A stretch of 41,793 nt of DNA from a virus (IMGVR_UViG_3300010413_000074:1-41793), one strand, 5' to 3'. Shown: positions 16,857 to 24,953, counted from the first letter of the stretch. The notes: a model not told the origin generated them from the sequence alone. Numbers and translations are program-made.

Positions 16857-18083
16857 ATGCGATTTTGTTACGATAATAAAATAGATGATTATACTCTGCA
16901 AGGGATAGGAACTAATTCAAGTTATCCAGTTACAAATGTTCAGGATTACAGATTATCAAAATATTGGCGATCAGATATTACAGATTATATGACTTATGGT
17001 GACTGTGAAAATGCAAACAGTCCCACACTTGATGGCGGTACATCTGGGTTGACTAATGCAACATGGGCAAGATCGGCAGCACAAGCACAAGAGGGGAGTT
17101 ATTCATGGTTATTAACAAAGACAAGTGCAGCCGCAGCGGGCGACGCATATACTTATTTAACAGACAATACAACTACTACAGACATGCATGGATTAACTGC
17201 AGGGCAAACATACAGGCTTGATTGTTGGATGTATACAGATGTTGCAACATTGACAAATGCTGATGTAGTGTTTCAGGAATATTATGCAGCTGCGTGGAAT
17301 GACACTTTAACATTTAATGTTTCAAGTACATCGACCTGGGAAAGGGAACAAGCGACAGTCACGCTTAATTCAGCAACTACAGGTGTAACAATTAAAGTTT
17401 TGATTGAATCTGCTGAAGATGTGGGTAAATTATTATATTTAGATGATATTAAGTTTACTTTAGAAAACCGGATAATATTAGATGTAGGATCGGGAAATAC
17501 TTTAAATCCTACAGCTGCAGCAATATTGAATGAACATAATCTGTCAAGTAATGCGCTGATAAAGATACAAGGAAATGCGTCATCAGACTGGACAAGTCCA
17601 ACTGTTGATGAAACCTTGACTTATAATGCTAATATTATATTAAAGTTTATATCTGCATCAGGGTTAAGGTTTTGGTCTTTTTTATTTTATGATCCTGATA
17701 ATACAGATGAATATATAAAAATACCGAGGGTTTATATAGGTACTTGTTTACAGGCAACTATATCATGCCGGATGGCATTTGATAATGATTTAATAGACAA
17801 CTCTATAGTTCATAAAAATCCAACAGGTCAGGTATACGGTTATGACGGTGTCCAGTTACAGAGATTTTCATTAAGCTTTGCATGGTGGACAAACGACATG
17901 AAAAATAGTTTTAAAACATTATTTGCAGATACATCAAAAATAGATCCTTTTATATTCGTATTAGATGAAAATGATTTAACAAGCGTGCCTCCCTTATATG
18001 TGTCAATTACAGATGATTTTATGACTAAGAATGAATTTAATTATAATTGGAGTGCGCCGTTAAAACTGGAGGAAGTTAGATGA
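16857..18083 (+). CDS. Distal-tail-like protein with an inserted carbohydrate-binding-like module
   Basis: A 408-residue protein that follows the tape measure. Residues 1-40 (NVQDYRLSKYWRSD) and ~205-408 (ILDVGSG, LSSNALIKIQGN, QRFSLSFAWW near the end) belong together as a tail-tip or distal-tail protein common in siphophages. In between, residues ~41-203 form a CBM4/9-like jelly roll (YGDCENANS start, WARSAAQAQEGSYSWLLTK, GQTYRLDCWMYTD, TWEREQATVTL, LYLDDIKF end). The insert interrupts a continuous family sequence. It may help the tip grip cell-surface glycans. AGGAGG lies just before the ATG. Confidence 0.75.
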   Translation: MRFCYDNKIDDYTLQGIGTNSSYPVTNVQDYRLSKYWRSDITDYMTYGDCENANSPTLDGGTSGLTNATWARSAAQAQEGSYSWLLTKTSAAAAGDAYTYLTDNTTTTDMHGLTAGQTYRLDCWMYTDVATLTNADVVFQEYYAAAWNDTLTFNVSSTSTWEREQATVTLNSATTGVTIKVLIESAEDVGKLLYLDDIKFTLENRIILDVGSGNTLNPTAAAILNEHNLSSNALIKIQGNASSDWTSPTVDETLTYNANIILKFISASGLRFWSFLFYDPDNTDEYIKIPRVYIGTCLQATISCRMAFDNDLIDNSIVHKNPTGQVYGYDGVQLQRFSLSFAWWTNDMKNSFKTLFADTSKIDPFIFVLDENDLTSVPPLYVSITDDFMTKNEFNYNWSAPLKLEEVR

Positions 18084-18964
18084 GTTTAGTAAATACAGGG
18101 GCTTCAAAAACTGGAGAATTTGATCAGTCGAAACTTGGCAGAATAGAAATAAGTTTGACTAACAGGGATAATACAAGTGAACCTGAGATCGCCTCTGGAT
18201 CAGTAATAGAGGTCGCAGGGACAACATACTATGCAAGTGCAAATGATGATATCGATCCGGATGGGAATTGGGGGGGCATAGCCAATAGCACACTTGTTTA
18301 TTTAAAATTTACTGTTGATGGCACAGGTGTTAAATCTGTTATAACAACAACAAAGCCTACATGGGATACAGCTAAACAGGGGTTTTATGCAACAAATGAC
18401 AGATATTATGGATATATATATAAAAACTCAAACGGAGATTATACAAGAAAATATTGTTATGGAAATATATCAGATGGTGGACATGATTTAAATAGTGTTG
18501 GTGATATAGCATGGTGTTGTACTCAATATAAACCTGGATATGTAATAGCAGATGGATCAACTATATCAAGTACAACTAATCCAGAATATGGACGCTTGGT
18601 TCATTTGCTTAAAATGGAAGCTTTAGCAGATGCCGCACATCCTTTTTATCATGCCGATGCAGATAAAGCGGTTTTGCCGGACTTGAACGGTAGAAGTATT
18701 AGGGCGATTGATGTTGCCGGGACAAGGGATCAGGATGGTACAAGGGATGCTGGAGAATACCAGGCTGATGAAAACAAAGAACATAACCATACAATACAAG
18801 CATATAGGGGATCTGGTGGTGGCGGTGCTATAGGAGCCTTAAATTTAGGGACAAGCACATTTGCTGCTGCTGCATGGTCTTCTACATATTTACAATCGTT
18901 AAACCAAGGGAATACAGAAAACACTGTAAAAAATATTACTATGTGGGGGTTAATTAAGTTTTGA
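18080..18964 (+). CDS. Tail fibre with phage collar (knob) domain
   Basis: A 294-residue fibre protein. The C-terminal ~150 residues show the phage tail-collar pattern: a Gly-Tyr-Val-Ile-Ala-Asp-Gly-Ser turn, LPDLNGRSIRAI, a DQDGTRDAGEYQAD segment, HNHTI with metal-type His residues, and the closing ENTVKNITMWGLIKF. The N-terminal ~140 residues are beta-rich and probably attach to the tail tip. The ATG overlaps the preceding stop (ATGA). Likely a receptor-binding fibre; receptor unknown. Confidence 0.85.
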   Translation: MSLVNTGASKTGEFDQSKLGRIEISLTNRDNTSEPEIASGSVIEVAGTTYYASANDDIDPDGNWGGIANSTLVYLKFTVDGTGVKSVITTTKPTWDTAKQGFYATNDRYYGYIYKNSNGDYTRKYCYGNISDGGHDLNSVGDIAWCCTQYKPGYVIADGSTISSTTNPEYGRLVHLLKMEALADAAHPFYHADADKAVLPDLNGRSIRAIDVAGTRDQDGTRDAGEYQADENKEHNHTIQAYRGSGGGGAIGALNLGTSTFAAAAWSSTYLQSLNQGNTENTVKNITMWGLIKF

Positions 18965-20790
18965 GTTTTGAAACAGAAATAATAAAACCAAGATCTCACC
19001 CTGTAGTTATACAAGAAATAGATATTGCCAGAAGTCGGGAATTCTGGACAAACTATCTTGCTCCTGTCTGGTATTTTAATATTGATGCTTTATATGCCCA
19101 TATACCATCTACATGGTTAAATGGTATTAGTGCATTAACTATAAATTCAATAGGATCGGTAATAGCTGGGTCAGTGAGACTAAATGCTGTTGCAAGTATA
19201 GCGGATTGCATATTAACTGAAAAAACATTTTATTTTGATCAGTTATTTAATAATTGTTATGTACATTGTCCAGACGGAAACAGGCCGCAGTTATTTAATA
19301 TGAAAGTTGGCGATACTACAGGGTTTGTAGATAAAGGAAGTCCAGGATTTTATCTAAATAATATTTATTATGAACCAAGAATAGAAAGTATTCCGAGTAT
19401 ATCAAGGAAAAAAAGCAAAGAATATTTTGGAATAATTAGATATGGTGGAGGAGCAAGCAAATTAACAAATTCAGATGGGTACTTTGACACTTATACAACA
19501 GATAACAAAATAACAGGACAGGAATCGAGAATTAAATTAGGTTTTTCTGGTGATAATGATTTTAGATTACAACACATTGGGCATATCTCAACAGGAACAG
19601 AGTTAACTGTATTTGATTTTACTATTGATGTTAGAGATAACACAAAGGCATGGACAAAAAAACTGCCTGATAATTATTATAATCAGACTACTTATCCTAA
19701 TTTAAAAGATAATAACATTGGCAAAGGCATACCTATAATATATGGACAATGTCTTAATGTAGAATGTATATGTGAGAACGAAGAAGAAGTTGCTCCAGCA
19801 TCTTATACTTTTAAAATATGTGATGTTTCTAATCATTCAGGAATAAATTCTATTGATGCCGTATATGTTGATGGGGCAGAAGTAACGCCGGATTCAACAG
19901 ATACGACAAACGCAGAATTTGTGATTACTGTTGCAAGTGGTGATTATGCACCCGGGCAGAAAGTTACAGCGGATGTAAAGGGCGTAAAAGATAGAAACGG
20001 AACATATATAGAAGAAGCATTAGAAGTTATAAAAGATTTGTTAAATGTTCATTATAGTATTCCTTACACATCTACTTTTTATGATTTTGCAAACTGGAGT
20101 ACTGGCGATGATTTAGCAATTGGATATTGGATAGGAGAAGGCAAACAGCTTAATGATATTATAAATGAAATAACTAAATCATCTTTTATAGATTTAATAA
20201 TACAAAGCGATGGTAAAATAGCTGGAAAAATATTTAATAAATATTTTGCTACTGTAGCAAAATATACAAAAGAAGATGTATTATCATATATTCCTTTATC
20301 AGATGAGGCAGATGAATTATATTCGGCAATAGAAGTAAAATATTGCAAAGATTGGGCTAATAATGAATATAGAAGTTTACACGATAATACATATGAAGAT
20401 GATGTTTTAGATGAACATAACATAAAAAGAACAAAAACATATAATACGTTATTGACAAGTGCTGCTGATGCTCAGACATTTGCTACATATGTTTATGATT
20501 TTCTTAAAGTTGTAAAAAAAGTATTTAAAATAGAAATAAATTATCAGGCAATTACACGGAAAATAGGGGACATAATACAGATAGAACTTGAACGGCCAAC
20601 AGCACCTAACATAGGCACGGTAAAGGCTGAAATAATAGGGATAACTATAAATTATAGTAATGGTAAAATAATGCTTGAATGCAGGCTTATTGAAGTAATT
20701 GGTGATTTAATTTATATGCAAGGATATTTATACAGATCGCATTTATTAAGATCAAAATTATACGGACGAACAAAGGAGGTGCCAGCATGA
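18961..20790 (+). CDS. Tail tip / baseplate hub protein (putative), TTG start
   Basis: A 609-residue protein in the position of the tail hub or J-like tip protein. TTG 18961 overlaps the preceding stop (TTGA), with GGGGG about 10 nt upstream. The first part has SRKKSKEYFGIIRYGGG, the middle contains a beta sandwich (residues ~270-345), and the C-terminal ~200 residues include YIPLSDEADELYSAIEVKY and KVFKIEINYQAITRKIGDIIQIELERP, the wording of hub proteins that dock the tube end. No lysozyme or peptidase motif is seen. Function inferred from position and size. Confidence 0.65.
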   Translation: MSFETEIIKPRSHPVVIQEIDIARSREFWTNYLAPVWYFNIDALYAHIPSTWLNGISALTINSIGSVIAGSVRLNAVASIADCILTEKTFYFDQLFNNCYVHCPDGNRPQLFNMKVGDTTGFVDKGSPGFYLNNIYYEPRIESIPSISRKKSKEYFGIIRYGGGASKLTNSDGYFDTYTTDNKITGQESRIKLGFSGDNDFRLQHIGHISTGTELTVFDFTIDVRDNTKAWTKKLPDNYYNQTTYPNLKDNNIGKGIPIIYGQCLNVECICENEEEVAPASYTFKICDVSNHSGINSIDAVYVDGAEVTPDSTDTTNAEFVITVASGDYAPGQKVTADVKGVKDRNGTYIEEALEVIKDLLNVHYSIPYTSTFYDFANWSTGDDLAIGYWIGEGKQLNDIINEITKSSFIDLIIQSDGKIAGKIFNKYFATVAKYTKEDVLSYIPLSDEADELYSAIEVKYCKDWANNEYRSLHDNTYEDDVLDEHNIKRTKTYNTLLTSAADAQTFATYVYDFLKVVKKVFKIEINYQAITRKIGDIIQIELERPTAPNIGTVKAEIIGITINYSNGKIMLECRLIEVIGDLIYMQGYLYRSHLLRSKLYGRTKEVPA

Positions 20791-22049
20791 GCGCTCCAAT
20801 TAGATCAAGAATTGACAAAAATACAGATTTAACTGTATTTACTGATTTAGTATATAATTCAGTAGGTGCTTCAGCATTTGTGATGAGTGAATTAAAAGAT
20901 GCCGTTGGAAGCAATAAGGGATATGATACGTATACTTATGAAGATATAGTAATTAGAACCGCTGCAGCAGGCGGAGGAACTTTTTTAGATAAAGATATAG
21001 ATTATACTTGTGACGGCAAAGATGAGGATTTGACTACTGAAGTAACAGCAGCAAAGGGAACAACTAAAACAATTTATACTACAATTCAAATTACTAACGC
21101 AGCATATCAAGGAATAGATTTATTTTTTTCAGGATATACTGTTGGAGATTATCCGGTCGCTGATGATATTAACAATATAACATGGGAATATTCATCTAAA
21201 TCAGCAGACTATACAACAACTGATATGCCTGGATTTACTTTGTATTCTTATACAACAGGAACAGATAAAAAAACCCATACCCTTCCTACGGTTGGAGACA
21301 ATGACAATCTTGAACTCAAATTTATGAAAATAGATTCCGGTTATGGGCCATTAGTTATTGAAGGAGAGGGTGCAGAGACTATAAATGGATGGGATAGAAT
21401 AGCTTTATTCAGGCAATATGAAAAAGTACATATAAAAGCCATAAATGGTGCATGGTACATAATAGATGATTGGAAATGGCATCTTGAATCAGGATGGATT
21501 AGCCGATCAGATTGGACAGCGGTTGGAATTGGATTCATTGAAATTGATTATGATAATTTAACAGGTGGAACATTTCAACTTTTTGAGGTCATTATAAGTG
21601 CATCAGGAGAAAGAGGTATTATAATATATGATGATGGCATCTCTAATATGTATGTTATATATGCAGATGATGGTGTAGGTGGGCCGTGTGTAGGATTTAT
21701 AAATGATGATCAGATAACTGGCGGAAGCAGTGGCGTTACTGCTGACATTGATAATGGAGGAACTACTAAAAATATTAATTCTACAATTTATCATAATTTA
21801 AATACCAATACCAGATTATTGAATTTAAAAATATATCATAGTTCTGATGGAACTGAAAACAATTCTGTTGAAATCCCTATTTCTGTTACTAATTCTGGTG
21901 ATAGAGGCATAAATCCCGGCCAAGTTAGCGTAAATGAAAGTCAATATTATGTAAATACATCTGGTATAAGATTAATGACAGGAATAAATACGGCGTTAAC
22001 CCTGGATGTCGAGGATGAATATTATAATATATGCGTAGATTATTCATAG
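20787..22049 (+). CDS. Putative tail fibre / receptor-binding protein
   Basis: A 420-residue beta-rich protein translated from an ATG overlapping the hub stop (ATGA). Middle segment has KTHTLPTVGDNDNLELKFMKID and GEGAETINGWDRIALF, the pattern of triple-stranded beta fibre domains that cap a hub. The C-terminal third is Asn/Gly/Thr-rich with repeated short strands. No signal peptide or enzymatic motif. A fibre role is inferred from composition and from its place as the last tail gene before the lysis block. Confidence 0.6.
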   Translation: MSAPIRSRIDKNTDLTVFTDLVYNSVGASAFVMSELKDAVGSNKGYDTYTYEDIVIRTAAAGGGTFLDKDIDYTCDGKDEDLTTEVTAAKGTTKTIYTTIQITNAAYQGIDLFFSGYTVGDYPVADDINNITWEYSSKSADYTTTDMPGFTLYSYTTGTDKKTHTLPTVGDNDNLELKFMKIDSGYGPLVIEGEGAETINGWDRIALFRQYEKVHIKAINGAWYIIDDWKWHLESGWISRSDWTAVGIGFIEIDYDNLTGGTFQLFEVIISASGERGIIIYDDGISNMYVIYADDGVGGPCVGFINDDQITGGSSGVTADIDNGGTTKNINSTIYHNLNTNTRLLNLKIYHSSDGTENNSVEIPISVTNSGDRGINPGQVSVNESQYYVNTSGIRLMTGINTALTLDVEDEYYNICVDYS

Positions 22050-22057
22050 GAGGATTT

Positions 22058-22774
22058 ATGAAAATAGAATTTAAGAACTGGAAACCAATACTTATAATAG
22101 CAGCTGTAATTGTTGCAGTAGCTTTTATCGGTGTTAATTTTACATGGGGTGCAATTAGTATATCAACAGGCAAAGAGGTAATACTTAAAGTTACGGCAGC
22201 AGTTCAGGAAAATGCAGAAGCCAGAAGAGATTTAATAGATAATTGGCATAATGAACAGTCTATTAAATTAGAAGCAATATTTGCATCAATGAGAAATAAG
22301 TTTCAAAAAACGCATAGGGATTTATTAATATCAAAAGGTATATTAAATCCATTTGAACATAACCAATACAAAGCTTATTGTCATATAGTTGAAATAGGTA
22401 TCAATGAAATGAGATATATAGCAAAGCAAGATTTTAAAAATATGGAAACGCTTTTTACTAATCCTGAAAATACTGAATTTAAATTTGCTGTCATAGCTGA
22501 TGAATTTGAAGAATATATAGGCACACATCCACCAGATGAATTGACAGGAATAAAAGAAAAATTAATATATCAATTCGGTGTTATTGTACGTAGAGAATGG
22601 ATTGATTTAGGTGTTTCCGCTGATGAAAATTTTAATTGGACTCGCAAGATAGTTGCTGAAACTTGTGTGTTAATTGAAGAAGCATATAAAAGTGCAGTAT
22701 ATATACAACTTAATTACCAAAAACGCATTAAAGCTAACCAGGATGAACTTGATGCATATATTGAATCTTTATAA
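22058..22774 (+). CDS. Membrane-anchored helical protein of unknown function
   Basis: A 238-residue protein with one N-terminal membrane segment (about residues 9-29), then a long helical domain with many charged residues. The ATG at 22058 is preceded by AGGAGG; an upstream ATG at 22031 would start inside the fibre gene. It lies between the tail genes and the holin/spanin genes. A role in lysis timing, in superinfection exclusion or as an inner-membrane tail factor are all possible. I do not recognise the family. Confidence 0.65.
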   Translation: MKIEFKNWKPILIIAAVIVAVAFIGVNFTWGAISISTGKEVILKVTAAVQENAEARRDLIDNWHNEQSIKLEAIFASMRNKFQKTHRDLLISKGILNPFEHNQYKAYCHIVEIGINEMRYIAKQDFKNMETLFTNPENTEFKFAVIADEFEEYIGTHPPDELTGIKEKLIYQFGVIVRREWIDLGVSADENFNWTRKIVAETCVLIEEAYKSAVYIQLNYQKRIKANQDELDAYIESL

Positions 22775-22822
22775 TAATTAATTAATATTTAAACTTATAA
22801 AGTAAAATAAACAGGAGGCTAT

Positions 22823-23044
22823 ATGAAAGCAATTAAATTATTACAGTATGTAACAATAGGGTATGGCATGTTACTTGTAACATTCGGCTTTATAAGTTTA
22901 TTTAATGTTTCTTTAGTTGAGAGATATGTTGCAATAATAGGGGCTATGATGCCATATATAATCCCACAAGCAGCGGCAGCCTTTGCAGGTAATCCGCTTA
23001 AAAAATATATAGAGGGTAAAAATGGAGATACTGAAAAATGTTAA
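22823..23044 (+). CDS. Holin candidate (two membrane segments)
   Basis: A 73-residue protein with two hydrophobic helices (about residues 8-28 and 36-55), a short Glu/Arg-containing turn between, and a charged Lys/Glu C-terminus. Size, topology and the spanin-like genes that follow fit a class II holin that opens the inner membrane for lysis. AGGAGG lies 6 nt before the ATG. The next two genes start within its last 23 nt. Holins vary too much for a firm family call. Confidence 0.55.
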   Translation: MKAIKLLQYVTIGYGMLLVTFGFISLFNVSLVERYVAIIGAMMPYIIPQAAAAFAGNPLKKYIEGKNGDTEKC

Positions 23045-23429
23045 ATCGTTCATTATTAAATATAAGATTGTTTTTATTTGTATTGGTGTTGTTGTTGTTT
23101 TCAATACAGGTTTATTCACTGGATGCGGAAACTACGCAGACATTAAAAGACAACTTAATGAAGCTCTTGTTAATAACGAAGAATTGGGAAACTCAAATAA
23201 ACGATTACAAGAAAACATTGCTGGACTTGAACAAACAATTACAAGCCTTAGAGCAGATAAATCAAACTTACAAGATACAAATAACAGACTTGGAGAAACA
23301 TACGAACGAATTAGAAGTGCGTATATTAGACTTCAAGAGGGAGTTGTCACTTCAGAACTCGATAATAGAGAGGCAAGCCGAATCATTAAAGAATCTATCA
23401 AGCTCCTTGAAGCGGAAAACAATCCGTAA
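23022..23429 (+). CDS. Spanin-like lipoprotein/coiled-coil protein (outer frame)
   Basis: A 135-residue protein. Its N-terminus is basic, then hydrophobic (about residues 14-34), ending LFTGC with C35 in a relaxed lipobox, so it may be an outer-membrane lipoprotein; a plain N-terminal anchor is the alternative. The rest (40-130) is a charged coiled coil. GAGGG sits before the ATG, which lies inside the end of the holin candidate. Another good reading frame, 23038-23496, covers nearly the whole gene. Such overlap is the mark of Rz/Rz1-type spanin pairs, which join inner and outer membranes in the final lysis step. Confidence 0.6.
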   Translation: MEILKNVKSFIIKYKIVFICIGVVVVFNTGLFTGCGNYADIKRQLNEALVNNEELGNSNKRLQENIAGLEQTITSLRADKSNLQDTNNRLGETYERIRSAYIRLQEGVVTSELDNREASRIIKESIKLLEAENNP

Positions 23430-23496
23430 TACTTTTATTGTTATAGGTATATCAGGTATTGCTGTTACTGTTATAGTATTGAGTTTAAAGCATTAA
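23038..23496 (+). CDS. Spanin-like secreted coiled-coil protein with C-terminal membrane anchor (inner frame)
   Basis: A 152-residue protein read in the +1 frame over 392 nt of the preceding gene. It starts with a good signal peptide (residues 1-27, likely cut after VYS), continues as coiled coil (about 35-125) and ends with a membrane segment (132-150) and a short SLKH tail. That gives a periplasmic rod held by a C-terminal inner-membrane anchor. GGAGA lies 9 nt before the ATG. With the overlapping lipoprotein-like product it could form a spanin complex. Opposed to Rz, whose anchor is N-terminal. It ends 12 nt into the opposing gene. Confidence 0.6.
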   Translation: MLNRSLLNIRLFLFVLVLLLFSIQVYSLDAETTQTLKDNLMKLLLITKNWETQINDYKKTLLDLNKQLQALEQINQTYKIQITDLEKHTNELEVRILDFKRELSLQNSIIERQAESLKNLSSSLKRKTIRNTFIVIGISGIAVTVIVLSLKH

Positions 23497-23709
23497 AAAT
23501 AATCTATATTTTAAAAATGCAATCCATTCTCTAAATCTATACCATAACGGCATATTAACACAGCTTTGTATATCATAAGCTTCATTACAGTCGTCCTTAC
23601 AATTATCGCCAGATCCACCATTACAGCAATTGTTTCCACAATAACCACATATAATAATGCCAGTATCGCAAGTACGACAATAATCAAATTTATGTCCATG
23701 TAGTTTCAT
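23485..23709 (-). CDS. Cys-rich small protein (putative zinc-binding)
   Basis: A 74-residue protein, last gene of the leftward operon. The first 45 residues hold ten cysteines in CxxC-like pairs (YCRTCDTG, CGYCGNNCCNGG, CKDDC), suggesting one or two zinc sites. The rest (YRFREWIAFLKYRLF) is amphipathic/basic. I have seen this kind of small protein in gut phage genomes but cannot give it a name or role. It converges with the spanin-like genes and overlaps the inner one by 12 nt. Confidence 0.65.
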   Translation of the reverse strand: MKLHGHKFDYCRTCDTGIIICGYCGNNCCNGGSGDNCKDDCNEAYDIQSCVNMPLWYRFREWIAFLKYRLFLML

Positions 23710-23738
23710 AAGTTTTTTGGCTTCTTTTTATTAATATA

Positions 23739-24023
23739 TTACTCCTTAGTTACATGATGATAGTTATTAAAACATTTAAAATCTGGATGTATTGCCAACA
23801 CCCTTCCATCATCTAAAATTATATTACCAACCATCTTATTATGACCGCAACAAGAAGCAACAGTTTTTATTCCACCTGCATTTAGAGCAGCAACAATATG
23901 ATGTATACAATTATCTATTGTTTCAACCTTTCCGTTTATTGGCATTTTAACTCTATTATCTATTTCCTTTTCCCAATCACTAAGATTATAACTGAAACAA
24001 TTGCAATCCTTTTTCAATGGCAT
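23739..24023 (-). CDS. Conserved phage protein with CCGH-type metal motif
   Basis: A 94-residue protein with a distinctive order: an N-terminal CNCFSYN, then IDNCIHHIVAALNAGGIKTVASCCGHNKMVGNIILDDGR and a terminal HPDFKCF. The Cys/His set probably binds a metal. Proteins with this 'ALN-x-GI-x-T-x-ASCCGH' pattern are widespread in phages but, as far as I know, uncharacterised. AAGGAG precedes the ATG, and the gene lies between the repeat ORF and the Cys-rich gene. Confidence 0.75.
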   Translation of the reverse strand: MPLKKDCNCFSYNLSDWEKEIDNRVKMPINGKVETIDNCIHHIVAALNAGGIKTVASCCGHNKMVGNIILDDGRVLAIHPDFKCFNNYHHVTKE

Positions 24024-24053
24024 ATATTACTCCTTATCTATAGTTGTTAGGAA

Positions 24054-24269
24054 TTAGCAAGACCGAGACCGAGACCGAGACCGAGACCCAGACCGAGACC
24101 AAGACCCAGACCGAGACCCAGACCGAGACCAAGACCCAGACCGAGACCGAGACCGAGACCCAGACCGAGACCAAGACCCAGACCGAGACCCAGACCGAGA
24201 CCAAGACCCAGACCGAGACCGAGACCGAGACCCAGACCGAGACGCTATTTCAAGGTTTGCAAAGTTCAT
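24054..24269 (-). CDS. Arg/Ser/Gly/Trp hexanucleotide-repeat protein (possible)
   Basis: A 71-codon ORF whose ATG overlaps the upstream gene's stop (ATGA), the usual coupling in this phage. After MNFANLEIAS nearly all of it is SR/SG/SW dipeptides generated by the GACC-based 6-bp repeat. The repeat is in frame on both strands, so openness alone is not proof of coding. Its position in a leftward operon and the overlap support this strand. A basic RS-type tail may bind nucleic acid or be just a tolerated satellite. No homologous domain is visible. Confidence 0.4.
   Translation of the reverse strand: MNFANLEIASRSGSRSRSRSGSWSRSGSRSGSWSRSGSRSRSRSGSWSRSGSRSGSWSRSGSRSRSRSRSC
24059..24243. repeat. 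6-bp tandem array with a 72-bp higher-order period
   Basis: Thirty uninterrupted 6-bp units (GACCGA, GACCCA or GACCAA on the plus strand) run from 24061 to 24240. Only the fifth base varies. The order of that base is periodic: a 12-unit block (72 bp) is perfectly repeated at 24067-24138 and 24139-24210, with five more units of a third copy. This shows block duplication rather than only single-unit slippage. Confidence 0.95.
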
Positions 24270-24607
24270 TTTTGTTCCTTCGGGAGTTTATGTTTCCATA
24301 TTCCAAAATCTGTTGTTGCATCAAGATTGACAAACCATGTTCCAACTGGTTCGACTTCATCCAGCGTACCCTCTTTGATAGCATTCATGAACCTGCCTGA
24401 ATCAGCTACCCATGAAGCATCTGAAAGCTGTAATATTTTGCCAATAGTTTTTTCAACTTTGCCAACCATATGGTATGTTACAGTTCTTAAAAATAGTTTT
24501 TTTCCAACAAGTTCTTCAATAGAACTAATATCAACCTGTTCATCAGTCTTTAACTGATCCTTAATAGCGTCATAAGTTTCGTCGCTAATAGTAATTGTTT
24601 TGCTCAT
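24266..24607 (-). CDS. Conserved small phage protein of unknown function
   Basis: A 113-residue protein. It begins like a small ribbon-helix-helix (TITISDETYDAIKDQL), then LFLRTVTYHMVGKVEKTIGKILQLSDASWVADSGRFM, a segment I associate with a phage family of unknown role, and ends GTWFVNLDATTDFGIWKHKLPKEQK. Its C-terminal region resembles proteins found beside metal-motif genes in other gut phages. AAGGAG precedes the ATG and the HTH gene precedes it in the same direction, so they probably share a transcript. Confidence 0.7.
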   Translation of the reverse strand: MSKTITISDETYDAIKDQLKTDEQVDISSIEELVGKKLFLRTVTYHMVGKVEKTIGKILQLSDASWVADSGRFMNAIKEGTLDEVEPVGTWFVNLDATTDFGIWKHKLPKEQK

Positions 24608-24623
24608 GTGTTTTACTCCTTAT

Positions 24624-24854
24624 CTATTCCCAATGTAAACGGTCAAGCTTAAAATTGGGAGTTAAATTTAAAACATTACAAACCCTAACCAAAAACTTTA
24701 ATGATAATCCTCTTTTTCCATTAAATACATCAGATATATATGATGTATCTACATCTAACATATCAGCTAATTTACTCTGATTAAGATCTTGTTCTATAAG
24801 TTCAAATTTAATTTGCTTGACAAGATTTTTTTGTATGTCTTTAACTTCCAACAT
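24624..24854 (-). CDS. Cro/CI-type helix-turn-helix regulator
   Basis: A 76-residue DNA-binding protein. The HTH is residues ~23-60 (LNQSKLADMLDVDTSYISDVFNGKRG), the standard XRE pattern, preceded by a helix and followed by a short tail. Size fits a Cro-like repressor or an antitoxin-like regulator without a partner toxin. It is the first gene of the leftward operon, with AAAGGAG directly before the ATG. A hairpin with T7 ends 5 nt before that ribosome site, and a 17-nt palindrome lies further upstream, suggesting self-regulation. It is too short to be a CI repressor with a dimerisation/cleavage domain. Confidence 0.85.
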   Translation of the reverse strand: MLEVKDIQKNLVKQIKFELIEQDLNQSKLADMLDVDTSYISDVFNGKRGLSLKFLVRVCNVLNLTPNFKLDRLHWE

Positions 24855-24866
24855 TAAAACTCCTTT

Positions 24867-24922
24867 AAAAAAACGACAGGCTATTTCAGGCGTGCATCTT
24901 AATTAATACCTCATAGCCTGTC
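24867..24922 (-). terminator. Hairpin + T-run in the leader of the HTH operon (attenuator-like)
   Basis: On the minus strand a 10-bp perfect stem (24913-24922 with 24875-24884) closes a 28-nt loop and is followed by CG and seven T (24873-24867). The HTH gene's ribosome site follows at once, so this terminator must be read through or opened for the operon to be expressed. The loop contains a tiny frame, Met-His-Ala-stop (24897-24886), behind GAGG. It can also end transcripts from the tRNA-like element upstream. Confidence 0.6.
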
Positions 24923-24936
24923 TGATATTTAATAGT

Positions 24937-24953
24937 TATGTGTGCTACACATA
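24937..24953. promoter_or_regulatory. 17-nt palindrome, candidate operator
   Basis: TATGTGT-GCT-ACACATA is a perfect 7-bp inverted repeat with a 3-nt centre, lying upstream of the HTH operon leader. The spacing and symmetry fit binding by a dimeric Cro-like protein, most simply the HTH protein encoded just downstream. No second copy was noticed elsewhere in the window. The regulator-site link is inference. Confidence 0.5.

Noticed and set aside
23511-23699. Hydrophobic 62-aa minus-strand frame
   Set aside because: Alternate frame of the Cys-rich gene 23485-23709, which has the better protein-like composition and position.
24059-24243. CRISPR array
   Set aside because: Units are contiguous 6-mers with no spacers, and no Cas genes are present.
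24044-24400. Plus-strand Thr/Glu/Gln repeat frame
   Set aside because: No ribosome site and no unique N-terminal domain; its 3' part is antisense to a conserved leftward gene. The minus-strand frame has an ATGA overlap.
24624-24854. Toxin-antitoxin (HigA-type) antitoxin
   Set aside because: No adjacent toxin-like gene; neighbours are conserved phage genes and the position fits a Cro-like regulator.
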